Of a DNA stretch of 64,000 nucleotides, positions 1-12,705 are shown in pieces (the stretch's first letter is position 1; each line of letters starts with the position of its first letter). The stretch comes from Vitellaria paradoxa (taxonomy: Eukaryota; Streptophyta; Magnoliopsida; Ericales; Sapotaceae), in the NCBI GenBank assembly GCA_019916065.1, contig CM034234.1:5988342-6052341 (forward strand). The letters are read 5' to 3'. The notes beneath the pieces are model-generated. The model was not told the origin of the DNA, did no database searches, and worked only from the letters and a program-made list of their open reading frames with translations. Both the position numbers and the translations under genes were made by a program.

Positions 1-510
1 TTAGAGTGATAAAAATAAGATAAAATATAGTTTGGAGAAATTTTTTACATTTAGGGACATACATCTCAAATTGTATTTTTTGGAGATGAATAGTAAAATT
101 CTCATTTTTGACGGATTAGATTTTATTTAAATGGATTCAAAATTTTGGGTAGTCATGATTTTTTTGTACTACAAGTCGTCCGGACAGATTGTAAAAACCA
201 TTTAGGCGGAATTCAACCACGCAAATCCGTCAAAATGGTTTCTACAATTTGTTGAAACGATTTGTACAATCCCACCCCATAAAAAATAGTTAAAGTGTGT
301 GTCATTCGGTAGTACGAGAGTTTATAGTGAGAATTGTGAAAAAATTTTTACTATTTGATTAATCAAATTCTAGTTATCAACTTTTTTCAAAGGTATTGAA
401 CTTTTTTGAATTTTGAGAAGGCAGGAATGTATAAAAATATATAGAGATTTTTAAATAATTTTAAAATTTTTAGAGATTTTCACCAAATTTTGGTGTGCCA
501 AACGCGCCCA
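1..510 (-). mobile_element. MITE family A, copy 1 (cut by window edge)
   Basis: This AT-rich non-coding block is the reverse complement of the repeats at 38839-39332 and 40574-41090. Shared landmarks in order are a stretch like CATTCGGTAGT..GAGAGT, a GATTAATCAAATTCTA segment, and the end GTGCCAAACGCGCCCA. The right end CCAAACGCGCCC corresponds to the GGGTGCGTTTGG end of copy 3. The other end, TTAGAGTGATAAAA, lies at the window edge, so that terminal repeat is only partly visible. No open reading frame is present, as expected for a non-autonomous element. The superfamily is not certain. Confidence 0.6.
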
Positions 511-1140
511 ATCAGTCAATATGTGAATTACCAATAATTAGGGATGGATAAAAAAGAAAAAACCTAGATAGAAGAAAAAAAGATTGATTCGTAAAACAAA
601 TAAAATGGTTTTATATTATAATTTTTATTAAATGAATGTTTAGTTAGTTAAAACTAATTAAAACTCATTAATTTTTACTAATTTTTTAATCAAATTTTAT
701 CATATATTATTTATATTCAATCTTTGTATACTTACCGTACTATTTTACTAAACTTTTACCTATTTGACACTCCTAAATCATTAGTTAAATTAATGATTTA
801 TCAACCTTTAAAAAAAAACTTTTGAACTAGCTAATCATACTGCATTAGATAAGGTGTTGTCTCCTCAAGCAAATTTGCAGCCGGAGGACTCTCACGTCAC
901 CTGCAACCTGCCGAGCCGGTAGGCAGCCGCATAAAATATTTAGCTGACGTGGAAGGATTGACACCTTTGATATCAACCGTTAGCTACTCGTCACAATGAC
1001 CTGGGAGAGGCCCATAATTACGAAATTGGACCACCCCCGAAAACCACAGTTTTAGCCTAACGTGCATCGCTGTGCATCAGTCGTTCTCGGGAGGCAAAAG
1101 CTTAGCTGAGCCCGAGAGAGAGATGCTTTTGCCCTTTTCC
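511..1140. other. AT-rich spacer and distal promoter of the hydrolase gene
   Basis: No gene is seen. About 600-800 is AT-rich and resembles the MITE-like units at 38650 and 56285 (ACTAATTTTTT..TTTTAC pattern). From about 855 the base composition rises in GC, and a GACGTGG ACGT-core site occurs near 945, which would fit the upstream promoter of the gene starting at 1763. Promoter function is inferred. Confidence 0.35.
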
Positions 1141-1762
1141 TAATTTCTCACTACTTTTTGTGGGGGAAGATATGATTCGCCTGCACTCTGAGAGTAATGG
1201 TCGGTTAGGGTTTCGTTTCTTTCTTGCTGGCATTTGAAATAGTTAAAAGGATTGAAGATCACGCTTAGAAAAGTTACAGAATTCTGCTTTTACACTTGTT
1301 TTATATTCACTGATGCTTCTGGCTAAAGCAAGCTCTGTGCTCATCTGAGTCATCTCTCTCTCTCTCTCTATATATATATGGAATATCTGTTAGGAAATGT
1401 ATGTTTTTTCTCTTGAAGAAAATGGCGTTTCTGCAAACTCTCTGATTCAATCAAGGCCGTTTCTTTCTCTTTCTATGTCTACAAACGTAAGCATACAGTA
1501 GTTATTGCGTATGCATGTGTTTAGTGTTATAGTGAATGTACTGATTCAAAGATTCGCAGTTCGGATTCTCTTTCAGCTGATGCTGAAATTGTTTGTTGAC
1601 CTTGATTTATTTGAATTTTCTTTGTTAGTTACATTGAATTCATCTCTAGTAGCCCAAAATTGTTGATTCACGCATTCAAACGTTTATGTGTATGTATATT
1701 GTACGGATATGTTGAATTTCATGGACGTTTGAGTTCGTCGGTGGCTGTTGATATATGTGAAA
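1141..1762 (+). promoter_or_regulatory. Proximal promoter and 5'UTR of the alpha/beta hydrolase gene, with telo-box
   Basis: A perfect telo-box in reverse orientation (TTAGGGTTT, 1205-1213) lies about 550 bp upstream of the ATG at 1763. Telo-boxes are common just downstream of transcription starts of housekeeping plant genes. A CT repeat followed by TATATATA (1352-1378) lies in the probable leader. A TTTCAG at 1571-1576 could be a 3' splice site of a leader intron, but this is not proven. Confidence 0.45.
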
Positions 1763-4700
1763 ATGTCAGAAGTTACGGGGTCGAAATCATGGCGAGAAGA
1801 GCTCATGAGCCTGGTAGAGGATACGGGGGTTAGATACACTGGCGATGGAATCGGGATTTCATCCCCTCCTTTTGAAGGTAAAAGGCCCAAGTTCCTTGTC
1901 GGTGAGCCAGAGGGGGACTCAGCTCAATCGGAGAGTTTGAAGGTTCAGGTGAAAGAGTTCACGAAAGCTTGGGGAGAAATGGTTCTGGAATTGGGAAAAG
2001 GCTGTAAGGACATAGTCCAGCAGAACTTTTTGACAGAGGATTCTTATGTCGTGCAAAAATTGAGAGGACCAGTGAGAAAGGTTTCTGGTGGATTGAATTT
2101 TTTGAATGAGTATTTGCCTGAAGATCGTGATCCATTTCACGCATGGTCAGTGATTTTTTTGGTTTCCCTCCTCGCAATTGCAGGTAATTTTGAGCCAATG
2201 TTGAGCTTCTGGTGTTGTCACACTTGCATATAACATGTTTGGTTAACTCTTTCTGTAATTATTCTTTGTTGTTTAAAATTAAGTATTTGAGATAGTTTGG
2301 TATTGGCTCTGATTCATGTGGAACTACCCTCTGGAAAAGCATATCATTTGGTGTCTGTCCTGTCAGTCCTGCAATAATTGATTTTGAATTTTATTTGCAA
2401 TTGTTGCACTCATGATGAATTTGTTATAGTTGGTCTAACAATGGCATATGAGATAACTAATTAGACTTGAAAAATGAAAATGAAGGTTTTCGGAGTTCGA
2501 ATGTACTGAAAAAATGCAAGTACTACTTGTCTACTTCAAAATCTAAATTGGGAGGAATATGCTCTTTTTGATATTTTTAGTTGCAATTGGGATTTATGAT
2601 CTTTATTTTCCATTAGCTAACCGTTGTGTTGCATCTGAGAAGCTTGTCCTTGAAAATTTGTTAAGCTGTTTCTCAGATTTTTATATTCAACTTTCTGGGT
2701 TATTGTTGGGGTTTCCTTTAGGTCCATAAACGCAATATCCATAATCCACTTGGTATGTTTCAGTTAAATTGCTGATTAGGTGCCAATGTGGGAATCATTT
2801 TTCTGTCTTTGAAAGGCTTAGCACCCTTTATGCACTTTAAGGATACTATTCTTCTATGTTATCGGGAAAATTATCTCTTTAAGGGACGCTTCATAGATAA
2901 AAACTGCAGCCAGTTACACATATAAAGCGTCAGTCTTAGTCGTTGTTGGTCTAGATTCAAGAATATCGAGCTGTTTGTTAACTTCTCTTAATTTATATAC
3001 GCATGTGTGGTGAATAGAAACATGGTGGTGTTTCAGCTGGAGTTTCATAATTGACCTGTTAAACTTACACTGTGGGCAACTGTGATTGCTTACAACTGAA
3101 TACTGACATTGCTTTCCACTAATATTATGCTTGGTTTTGGTGATTGTGCTGCTGCATCTGAGCATCTTTGGCTGATGGCCAGTTAGTGTTTAGTAGTTGG
3201 CTCTAGTTTCAAGATGCAATGCACACATTACGCTCGTCCTCTTTCTGACCAAGATGCACTGCAATGAATATTTTGGAAGTTGGTGAACAAAAGCAATTGA
3301 TAATGATTAGATTCCTGGAGCTTATTTAAGCTTGCTGTGGGTGCTTTTGTTTACATGGTTGCTATACCAAGTTAAGCATTGTAGTTCACAGTGGGTTTCA
3401 GCTCCAGTTCATGCAAGCTTCACTTAGTTGCTACAGATTAATAACACTGAAGTTGCAAGCATATTTCCCCTCCTTTGTGGTGAAACTATTATCTATATTT
3501 GTGCCCTGGAGAATGTTCATCTTTGATCTTCCAAATATTTTATTTTTGTTCTTGTTGGTTTGCAGGCTTTTCTCTTACATTTGTATCTATTCCTTTGAAT
3601 ATTTTTGTACCTATGAAAGGAAGAATGTCATTGTTAATTTCTTCATCTTTCTTCCTACCTTTTTTTTTTTTTAAATTTGCTTAATTTATCTATTTTACTT
3701 GTGCAGCGTTGAGTATAAACAATGAGCATCATATCTTGGTCCCTTTGGTGAAGAAAGTCTACATACATCCTCCTGGTGCCACACGCATACTACTTCCGGA
3801 TGGTAGACACATGGCATATCTCGAGCAAGGTGTTCCGAGTGACAAAGCTAGATATTCTTTGATTGCACCACATGGTTTTCTATCCTCCAGACTTGCAGGT
3901 GGATATCTCCTGAAAATGTTGAACACATTCAGGAAATAAGATTAATGAGAGTTTATGTGTTTTCTTGGTAAAAATTGAAGCAGAAATGGTTTTGTAATAC
4001 AATTTTATATCCTTTTTGCAAAAGGTATACCGGGAGTTAAAGAGTCATTGCTGGAAGAGTTTGGTGTTCGTTTGGTAACTTATGATCTTCCTGGTTTTGG
4101 GGAGAGCGATCCTCATCCAAATAGGAACCTCAACTCATCGGCTTTGGATATGTTACACTTGGCAAATTCCGTCGGAGTAAAGGATAATTTCTGGGTGTTG
4201 GGGTATTCAAGTGGAGCCATGCATGCTTGGGCTGCGCTCAAATACATTCCCAATCGGGTTGCAGGTATGCTTAGCTAATACTTATCAAATCTACTAAAAA
4301 CCTGGCTTATTCATATTGCTTATTGGCAGTTTGGGTAGTTCCAACTAATTCATATCTTCAATGGCCTATGTTGTGTGAGCTTTAGATTACATCTTAATTT
4401 GCATATTCATAAATTTTCTCTACATAATGAAAATAAGTAAAATATGACCATATCATGCTCATGACACTACGCTGTAGAGAAAAACTACACGGTAGCGCCA
4501 AGGCCTTATCTGACTCCATGTCTTTAGTAGACAAATTTGTTTCTGATCTAAACTTGGACTAGACCCAAGCTAAATTAAACCCCTTGGAGCTAATGGGAAT
4601 TCAATCTCTCTCTCTCTCTCTCTCTCTCTGTGAACAGCCTGAGGAAACTTGAAAGGGAATTATTAGGAAGTCAGTAACCAAAATTGTAAAAACATTCCAA

Positions 4701-6724
4701 TACACATTTGGGGGTGAGGAACTGATGATAAAAAATAAGATGAAGCTGTTGTGTCTTCTTCCACGGCAGGTGAAGTAGGAAGGGAAAGGAAAAATTAAAA
4801 AGGAAAGAGGTGCTATAGTCAGGAATTATATGCTTATTTTATGCATTTTTGTGTCCAATCAAACATCTTTTATTTGGTTTTCAGAATTATCATAATGAAT
4901 TAATGTCCTCATTTATTAAGTATGATGGCTACTATACTTGTCCCAAAAAAAAAAAGGTATAATGGTTGTTATGATGATAAAGCAATTACTCTCACAGTTG
5001 TTACCCCCCCCCCCCCCCCAAAAAAAAAAGAGAAGAAAATTGATTGCTCTCACCTTTGGTCATTACTCTCTAACTTCTACTGCTGTTTTATATTATTGTC
5101 CTCCTAAAAAATTGCTGGTGTCCTTGTCTTTATCAAGATATATTAAAATCTTTAAAAAAATTCACCATTTTTCTGGTGTTTTATATTCTTGTCTTCCTGA
5201 AAAATTGGTGGCATCCTTGTCTATATCAAGATCTGTCAAAATCCTTAAAAATTCACCACTATTTGGTGATGGGTCCATGGCTGTTTTGCAGGTGCGGCCA
5301 TGTTTGCTCCTATGGTTAATCCATATGACTCAAGCATGACTAAGGAAGAGATGTCCAGAACTTGGGAGAAGTGGGTGCGAAGGAGGAAACTTATGTATTA
5401 TTTAGCTCGAAGATTTCCTAGATTTCTCACTTACTTCTACCGCCGAAGTTTCCTATCTGGAAAGCATGGTCAAATTGATAAGTGGTTGTCTTTGTCGCTG
5501 GGAAAGAGGGTGAGTTCATTTCCATCTTGAGTCTTCCAGAGGATGATACAAGATGTGTATAGACTTGATTATATTTCTTAGTATGAGGAAACACTACTAC
5601 TTATCGTTGATCTTAATTGAATTATTGACAAATTGAACGACAATCTAACATTTCCTTGGTGTTAAGCTTGTTGATCAAAATTCTTATTGCTGAAAAGAAA
5701 ACTTATAACTGGTAGATAATTATTATATGCATTGCTTGAAAGTTTGACCGCAGTGGGAAACATAGGCATAGTACATGATTAATAGCCAAATCATCCAAAC
5801 CAACTGTTGCCACAGAATTGATGATTTCAGTGCAAAATTACGTCCGTTTGTTTTGTAATTTAACTTCTTAATGACAAGGTATGATTGCCTGGGATAAATT
5901 ATTCTAGTGCTTAGTGGAGCCTATTGATAGATATCTAATGGTCAATTATGATTGAAAAGAAGGTTATCTGCCTTTTGGATAACTTCTGCATTTCATTCTT
6001 GATTTCCTCAGGATAAAGCTATCACTGAAGGGGCAAAATTTGAAGAACTGTGGCACAGGGATGTTGAGGAATCAATTCGTCAGTTAAATATGAAATCATT
6101 CATAGAGGAAGCTGTGTTACAGGTTTCTGACTGGGGTTTTAAACTGTCAGATCTTCAAGTGCAGAAGAAGTGCCGAGGGAAAGGCATTCTCCCTTGGCTC
6201 ACATTCATGTATAGGCAGGCGGAATGTGAGTTGTCTGGATTTCTTGGCCCAGTTCACATATGGCAGGTCGGGCACTTTTATTTTTTTTTTTATTTTCCTT
6301 TCTCCCTATTTTTGTGCTGTTAGGTAAATCCTCTCAAACTCTTATGATCTGGCTTTGTAGGACCAATGGGTAGGTAGGCATTGCCTTAAAATATCACAAG
6401 ATTTATTGGTTTGGAATTTTCTTGGTTCAATATCTTGATTTTATGAACTTTTTCTGTGCCAAAAAGGGAATGGATGACCAAGTAGTTCCACCATCAATGG
6501 CCGACTATGTGGCCCGGGTTTTACCAGGTGCAGCCATTCATAAGCTCCCAGATGAGGGACATTTCTCCTATTTCTTTTTCTGCGATGAATGTCACAGACA
6601 AATATTCTCCTCTCTATTCGGAAGCCCACAAGGTCCACTTGCAAGCACAGACCAACTTCAATTGGATGTTGATGCAGAGCAGTTGCAGCCCAATTCCAAT
6701 TCTCCCAGGGAAGCACACGCTTAA
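1763..6724 (+). CDS. Alpha/beta hydrolase family protein, membrane-anchored (6 exons)
   Basis: Exons 1763-2183, 3707-3898, 4025-4264, 5292-5509, 6012-6266 and 6467-6724 join in frame to 527 aa with GT-AG introns. The start is the ATG of MSEVTGSKSW; no ATG occurs just upstream in frame. A hydrophobic segment at about 125-145 (AWSVIFLVSLLAIA) suggests a membrane anchor before the hydrolase fold. Fold landmarks are APHGFLSSR (probable oxyanion region), DLPGFGESD (225-233), nucleophile elbow GYSSG with Ser266, acid loop GMDDQVVP with Asp446, and GHFSYF with His474, so the catalytic triad is complete. This matches a plant family of uncharacterised alpha/beta hydrolases (Arabidopsis At3g09690 / At5g02970 type, from memory). 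The substrate is unknown. Its 3' end converges with the TIM14 gene on the opposite strand. Confidence 0.9.
4602..4630. repeat. (TC)n microsatellite in intron 3 of the hydrolase gene
   Basis: An uninterrupted TC dinucleotide run lies inside the intron between 4264 and 5292. It has no evident function and is probably length-polymorphic. Confidence 0.9.
5003..5030. repeat. Compound poly(C)-poly(A) tract
   Basis: A run of about 15 C is followed directly by about 9 A within the same intron. The same C-then-A (or T-then-G) arrangement recurs at 12283, 12436, 12542, 47610 and 47758, so it is a local pattern. Exact lengths are liable to sequencing error. Confidence 0.8.
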
Positions 6725-7994
6725 CTCTCTGGTGTTAGATTTTTTGAGAGGCATGTAAATACCACGGGGTTTGCTCCTTTTCTCAGCGGAGCACAGAAAC
6801 CAGATATCAAATTCGTGTCTTGTTAAGAATTTGGGTTGCTACTTTTCTCATGGCGCATGAAGGACCAGATATCATATTGGTATTTTCTTCAGAATTTTGT
6901 TAAGCCATTTCCACTTACTAGAGATGGTGATTGGCAACGAGGCAGCAAACTTGACTTTTTTTCGTTCATGTTCTTGGTTACACTTTATGAAATTCTCTGT
7001 CATCCTCAACTATCATTGCTAGTGATGAAATTTTCTTCTGTTCACCAGGCTTGGATCTTACTCTTATTTCTTTTGCTTTTTGTAAACATTTTGCCATTGA
7101 TGTCATGGCAGTGACCTTATACCTCTTAATTGGTGTTCTACCATTTGCCTCGGGCTGGAAGGTTGAAAGCGGGTTACATGACTTACATGATTCGAAACAG
7201 GAGTGGGAACAAAGCGAAAGCGTGGAAACGCAAAATTTTGAAAGACAAGCTTTTCCATTAGGCCGAGCTTATGTCAAAAATTTTTAAATATACATTATAT
7301 AAATTAACATATTTTTTTAATATTTGTGTAAAATAACTCTAAACATAAAACATGTTTACATTTTTTAAAAATATATGAATGTAATATAATTATATTATTT
7401 TGCACATTTTTTAATAAAATCATTATATTTATTAATAAATCATCTCAATATCAATGATTCAATGTATTTTAATTATTATAATATTATGTGTTTTTTAAAT
7501 AATTAATAAAAAACGAATTCATTTTTATTTTCAGGTTTTAACCAAATCAATTTGAGAATGAATTTAGGTGAAGAATTGTATGACTTAGATTGGAAGTATT
7601 AGTGATGCCTTCTATCCTCGAATTTCTGACCAAAAGACTATAGATTCATTGCCAAGTCAGTCAGAAAGGTAACTGATGTCACACTCTACACAAATGTTAC
7701 TGGCAAAATTTGAATACACACCAGTCAAAATATCAAGTCTTTCCTCTCACATTCAATGAACTCAAAACATATAGAAATGTTTGTCATTCTGAATTTGTGT
7801 ACAACTATTGGGTCATAAAGAATTGATGCAACAATAGACCCTTAAATTTTTAGCATTTCATTATTGGAAAGATCAGTTAATGGCAAAAATGTTTCCCAGC
7901 GATGAAAGCTGCCTGGGAGGTGATGTATGTGTAATCATTGCACGATCACAGTGCTGAAACTCACTCTATCTTCCAAAGTTTGGCTGAAGCAGCG
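6725..7994. other. Convergent spacer between hydrolase and TIM14 3' ends
   Basis: The first few hundred bases probably hold the 3'UTR of the hydrolase gene. About 7285-7520 is strongly AT-rich with no coding sign, and the rest up to 7994 should include the 3'UTR of the TIM14 gene. The short open frames here (for example 6836-7287) show no recognisable motif. Confidence 0.5.
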
Positions 7995-10707
7995 TCAGAA
8001 TGCGGAGCCACTGCCCTTGGTCTTCCCAAGCATCATATCTTTTGCTTCATTGATTTTAGAAGCAAGGTAGTGGCTACCACCGGCGTCGGGATGGTTTGCC
8101 ACCATCACCCTTCTATGTGCCTCCCTAATCTTATCTGCTGGAGTGCTTTCCCTACAGAAAGAAAAAACATTGAAAAATCAGGGAAAGGGAGGTGAACAAG
8201 AGCTTTTTACAAGAAAGAGGACTTCGATTTTCAAGTTCTACTTGCTCTCAATCTTCTTTTCTTTTCATTTTAGATATGAGTGGCTACCATCTTTATACAT
8301 ACATATATATAATATTGCTAAGTACTAAATCTCCACCAGTACAAATACAATTCAAAATGTTAATACTCCACCAACAGAACTAAATGTCATTTTGATTTCA
8401 TATTTAGCCAATGGGTTTTCATCAAATACCAATATTTCTAGCGAAATACTGATATTTGGTTTGAGAGAACAAAATACACCTAGACAAACGGAATAAACTA
8501 AAGTAAACCGGAAAGGAAAGTGGACTTCATCGTACAGTTTTATTGACGAAATGGTGTATTTTAGGTAATTTCAGATGGTACAAAATGGTATTAACAACAC
8601 TGGTGGGAACAACCACTAGGCATTGCAGGAACTTGATGCACTAATGTTTGAATTCGCTCACTAGACCTTCCAGTAATAAGATTCGTATTGGAATCGATAT
8701 GTTTTAGAATGTTTTACTGATGATTTTATTGCACACGTCGCCATTGGAATTTCTATTGTGATTAACGCAACAAGTTTGCATTGGAATTATTTGAGGCCTT
8801 GCATTGTTGTTATGCTATCACATGCATGATGATGGGAACCAAGCATGAAGGAATGAATTCTTATCGAATGAAATGTCCTATACCGACATGGCAGTCTTGT
8901 TTCGGTTAGCAGGTTAACCGGTGTGGGTGTAGTGGATCCTCAGAATATGCCCATAGAAGCACTAGTTCTCAAGGAAAATAACAGAGGTTGGAGAATTAGA
9001 ATGTCTTCTTAATAATTGCATTGACGCATTTAATGATATATACATGTGTTATTGTTATGCTTTAATTATATTGCATGCTTTGTCAATTATTTGCATTTGA
9101 TATATGCACACCTACCACGCTTAGGTACTTGGGATTCAAACTACTAGGGTATAGAAATTCACACTAACTATTTTGCAGGTGCCAACTATAGGGCGAATAG
9201 CAAGCACTTAAAATTATCTTGAGTGGCTTGTTGACTTTTGACTTCCATTTTGTCTATTTGATATGCACCCGACTTGTGGGTGGTAATTTTCTTGTTATAC
9301 TCATAATATATATTTATTTTGAGATACTTGCAAGTGATAGAAGTCATACAATTGCTATGAATGGATTATACTTACATATTTTATTTAGACAAAATTGCAG
9401 GGGTGTATAGTAATGCTCTAATGCTTTATTATTATGCATGTTACACAAGTTTGAATTTGGCACTAGACTTTGGCAGCTGTGCTGATGAGACTTGACCTCA
9501 GGTTTTATGCAAACTATTTTAGATCTTATTATTCCCATAATTGCACACACGTTACTCGATTAAATTTTGGGGTGTTACAGCATATGGTGATTGCCACAAC
9601 AATTTAAAAAATAAGAAGGCAAATTATTGTGCACATCACATTTCATTTGGATAAAACATAAATAAAGAATCAACAACCAAAATTTAGATAAGTAATTTTC
9701 ACAACTCAACAACGAGGTAAGGTACCTGACTCCAAGAATAAGAGCTGCTTCTCGTTTCGTCATTGTAGGCTGGAATCCACCTTCATAAAATTTACGCATT
9801 CTAGGTGGTCTGGCCTTGAATGCTTGCCAAGCCTGGATGCTATATCTTCCAGCATAAGCAGCAGCTGCAACAGCAAGTCCTGCTAGCAATGGTGTACTCT
9901 GGTACAAATTTCAAGTTTAAACAACATTAGTACAAGGAATAGCTCAACAACACCACACAACCAACCAGTCATCAACAAAATGAGTGGACTACCCAGCTCT
10001 GAAACAACAAGAAGCAACCGCATCTCAGAAGTCCACAAAACAGGAGAGAAGCACCACAAAAGTGGTCCCTCAAACTGGGCAATTAATTGCAATCAAGCAA
10101 GAATAGTGCATCTCAAAAGCAATGGTACAAAGGAACAAAAAAGCCCTTTTATTTTCCGTTGAAAAGGCAGAAATATTTTAAATATCCGGAGAATCAAAAA
10201 TGAAGCAATAGTAAATAATAATAAAAATAATAATACTTAAATCAAAACACAATAAATCACATTCAAATAATTTATTAGTGGAATTTCATACATTCAAATC
10301 TATTTCAGTTCACATACTTTAATTTGTATCGCTCTCCAATGTTTATGTTCTCGTGAAAAGCTGAAACAACCTAAAAGTTGGATCTTGACACACAAGTTTG
10401 CAAAACCGTAGTTCTACAACAGAAATCCCTCATACATTCTTTCGTTCTCAAAAATTCCAATCATCATACTACAACATGAAAACCCAGATCAAATGCAGGA
10501 CAGCTCGACAAATCAAAAACTTAATGTTTCGATATCTTTATCTAAGGACATCAAAGAACCCTAGAATCGGAGAATCAAGCACAATATCACAACAAAATAA
10601 CAGGAAAACAAAAGCCCTAACAATTTTCTGACACAAATCACCAAAAAAAAAAAAAGCCATAAATTTAATGAACATCTTTGGATGCGTGGGGAGTAAAAAC
10701 TCACCAT
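7995..10707 (-). CDS. TIM14: Mitochondrial import motor J-like protein TIM14/Pam18 (3 exons)
   Basis: Coding exons on the minus strand are 10705-10707 (the ATG alone), 9726-9898 and 7995-8151, giving 110 aa, the usual length of plant TIM14. The protein has an N-terminal hydrophobic segment (about 5-22), then [11 protein letters not shown], the conserved [22 protein letters not shown], and a J-like domain with the HPD tripeptide at 79-81 and the C-terminal [15 protein letters not shown]14 sits in the mitochondrial inner membrane and uses HPD to stimulate the ATPase of mtHsp70 in the presequence translocase motor. The split codon AG|G across intron 2 joins correctly (GVR-E). Intron 1 starts immediately after the ATG with GTGAGT. 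No defect is seen. Confidence 0.95.
8560..9580. mobile_element. Possible degenerate solo LTR inside TIM14 intron
   Basis: The intron of about 1.57 kb is richer in GC than nearby spacers and has no coding potential. It contains GGGGTGTTACA near 9569-9579, which resembles the 3' end of many Ty3-type LTRs (start TGTAACACCCC, end GGGGTGTTACA). No matching 5' TG end or 5-bp target duplication could be identified, so the left limit is a guess. Confidence 0.25.
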
Positions 10708-10870
10708 AACTATGGTATCTGAGAGCTGCGCGTGAGAATGAAAATGGACATTCAGATTGGGAGCTGCTATTTAAGTTTCTGATTTTTGCGCGCCGACTTG
10801 TGGTGCCTTCGCCCGCGGTTTAGGGCAAATCGAGCTGCTCAGAGGAAAACTCAGGGCGTTTGGATTCAAA
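10708..10870 (-). promoter_or_regulatory. TIM14 core promoter and short 5'UTR
   Basis: Reading the minus strand toward the ATG there are a CCCTAAAC motif (about 10818), a TTTTTGCGCGCC-type site on the plus strand (10783-10794) resembling an E2F-like element, and a TTAAATAG TATA-like box near 10770. The leader is therefore short, about 30-60 bp. Sites were matched by eye and are not proven. Confidence 0.4.
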
Positions 10871-11110
10871 AAGAGATTTTGAACTCTTTTTGATAACTTT
10901 TTCTTTTTTATATGAATTTTTTATTAAAATTTAATTTTTTAAAAAATATAATTTTTAAACGTGTTAATCATATTCGTAAATGATAGAAAATAAAAAATTC
11001 TCGTTAATTTGAATAAAAATTATCCATTTAATTAAAAAATAATGAAAAGTTAATTTTTTCTAACTTTTACCCCAAAAGTAAAATTTTTTATATGTTAGGT
11101 GTTCATTTTT
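10857..11110. mobile_element. AT-rich MITE-like repeat, family D copy 1
   Basis: The block starts GGCGTTTGGATT and contains a core at about 10927-10980 (TATAATTTTTAA..GTTAA.CATATTCGTAAA) that recurs at about 58570-58623 in a second block starting CGTTTGG. It is non-coding. The ends are uncertain. Confidence 0.4.
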
Positions 11111-11329
11111 TTTTTTTTTAACTTAAGAGTATCCGTACTAGTTTGTATATAACTCGACTAATTTTCAGAGTCATGAAATTAACAACCGTTTGAATCTTCA
11201 ATAACCCTAAAGATAAGTACTTTTTATATGTTCGATAAAAATTTAAAATTTTTAGTATTTTTAATAATTTTTGATAACTTTTAATTATTTAGTAAAAAGA
11301 TAAATACTCTTAAATCTCCTTTAGTCAAG

Positions 11330-11690
11330 TTTACGATTATTGTTTTTCTATTTATATTTATAAATTTTTAAAAATTGGCACAAAAAAAGTGTTAGTTAAA
11401 TATATTTTATTTTTTTCAAAAAAATAAAAACTTATAAAAAAACATAAAAAAATATTTTCACTCTCTCTTTTTTTTTTCTTGTTATAAACTTGTCATTTTA
11501 ACACTTTGTCCTTTTTTTGAGTTATATTGAAATGAATTATTTTATTCAAATGTTTTATTAAACTAAAATTATTTTTGATAAATAATATAATTAAATTATA
11601 TTTAATATATTTTATTTGTATTAAATTAAGTTATTTTTTATAGATAATATAATTAAAATAATTTAATTTAATTAATTATTACCACAAACT
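11330..11690 (+). mobile_element. AT-rich MITE-like repeat, family E copy 1
   Basis: This matches the block at about 63590-63940 along its length. Landmarks are AAAAAAATATTTTCACTC, then AAATGAATTATTTTATT, then TTATTAAACTAAAATTATT followed by ATAAATAATATAAT. It is non-coding, and the termini were not resolved. Confidence 0.5.
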
Positions 11691-11834
11691 TAGAATTTCA
11701 GACCTCAACTCGCACAATACTACGCCCTTATTGAATTGTCTAAGTCAACTTGACTCTTACTTTAAGAAGAAGCGAGGAACAATGAAAATAAAAGCTAGGA
11801 ACAGTGAAAATAAATGAACTAGAACACCTAGAAT

Positions 11835-11938
11835 AACACATAAAAACTAATTGAAGAATTTTTTTATTATACTTTTTGGATGATTTAACACATAAAAACT
11901 AATTGAAGAATTTTTTTATTATACTTTTTGGATGATTT
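11835..11938. repeat. Exact 52-bp tandem duplication
   Basis: Two adjacent copies of a 52-bp unit (starting AACACATAAAAACTAATTGA and ending GGATGATTT) are identical, so the duplication is recent. It is non-coding. Confidence 0.9.
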
Positions 11939-11939
11939 A

Positions 11940-12705
11940 CAAATGAGGGATCACCCTTATTTATAATCTTTCACCTCAGTGGACGGTAAAAAAATGATTT
12001 AATCTAATCACAATTAAAATTTAATTTTTAAGATTCTCTACCAAAATATTTAAAATATTTATAAGACAGTGACTCAAGAAAGTAACCTCTTACACTTTTT
12101 AGAATACTCCATAATTCTTTATACATAAATGTTACTTCTAGAATATTCAAAACTATTCTACAATTCCCAAAACACAATCTAGAATGCTCTATAGGAATCT
12201 ATAATATACAAGAATGTATTTTCTCTAAGTTTTTCAACTTTTTTTGACATTTTTCAGATAATACACCAAATAGCCAATAATCTTTTTTTTTTTTTTTTTG
12301 GGGCCAAAATTTGGCCATCCTAACAAGCACAAAATTGATTGGATGCAAAAAATTGAGAAAAAAGAAACGAGAACACCTGGATACTTCCCGCATCTAAGGC
12401 ATGGACATGTAACATAATCAAAACTCCAAGCTGTCCCCCCCCCCCCCAAAAAAAAAAAAATCATTCACAATCTTAACAATGAGAGAAAGGAAAACAATAA
12501 GAAGCAATATAATAACAAATATTCACCCAATAGATTGGTTTCACCCCCCCACCCCCCCAAAACAAACAATCAATCTCAAAGCAATAAATAGAATACAAAT
12601 GGTAACGTGAGTGGAAAAGTATATAAATTCATGAATCAAACGACTATCCTTTTCATCAGCGTAGTTCTTCATCAACCTCTTCCAAGTCCAGGAAGCTAAT
12701 TTCTT
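11940..12705. other. Spacer and probable 3'UTR of the IQD gene
   Basis: Non-coding. It holds three mononucleotide compound tracts: T-run then GGGG near 12283-12303, C-run then A-run near 12436-12460, and a second C-rich run near 12542-12562. The last few hundred bases before the IQD stop codon at 12706 are likely its 3'UTR. Confidence 0.4.
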
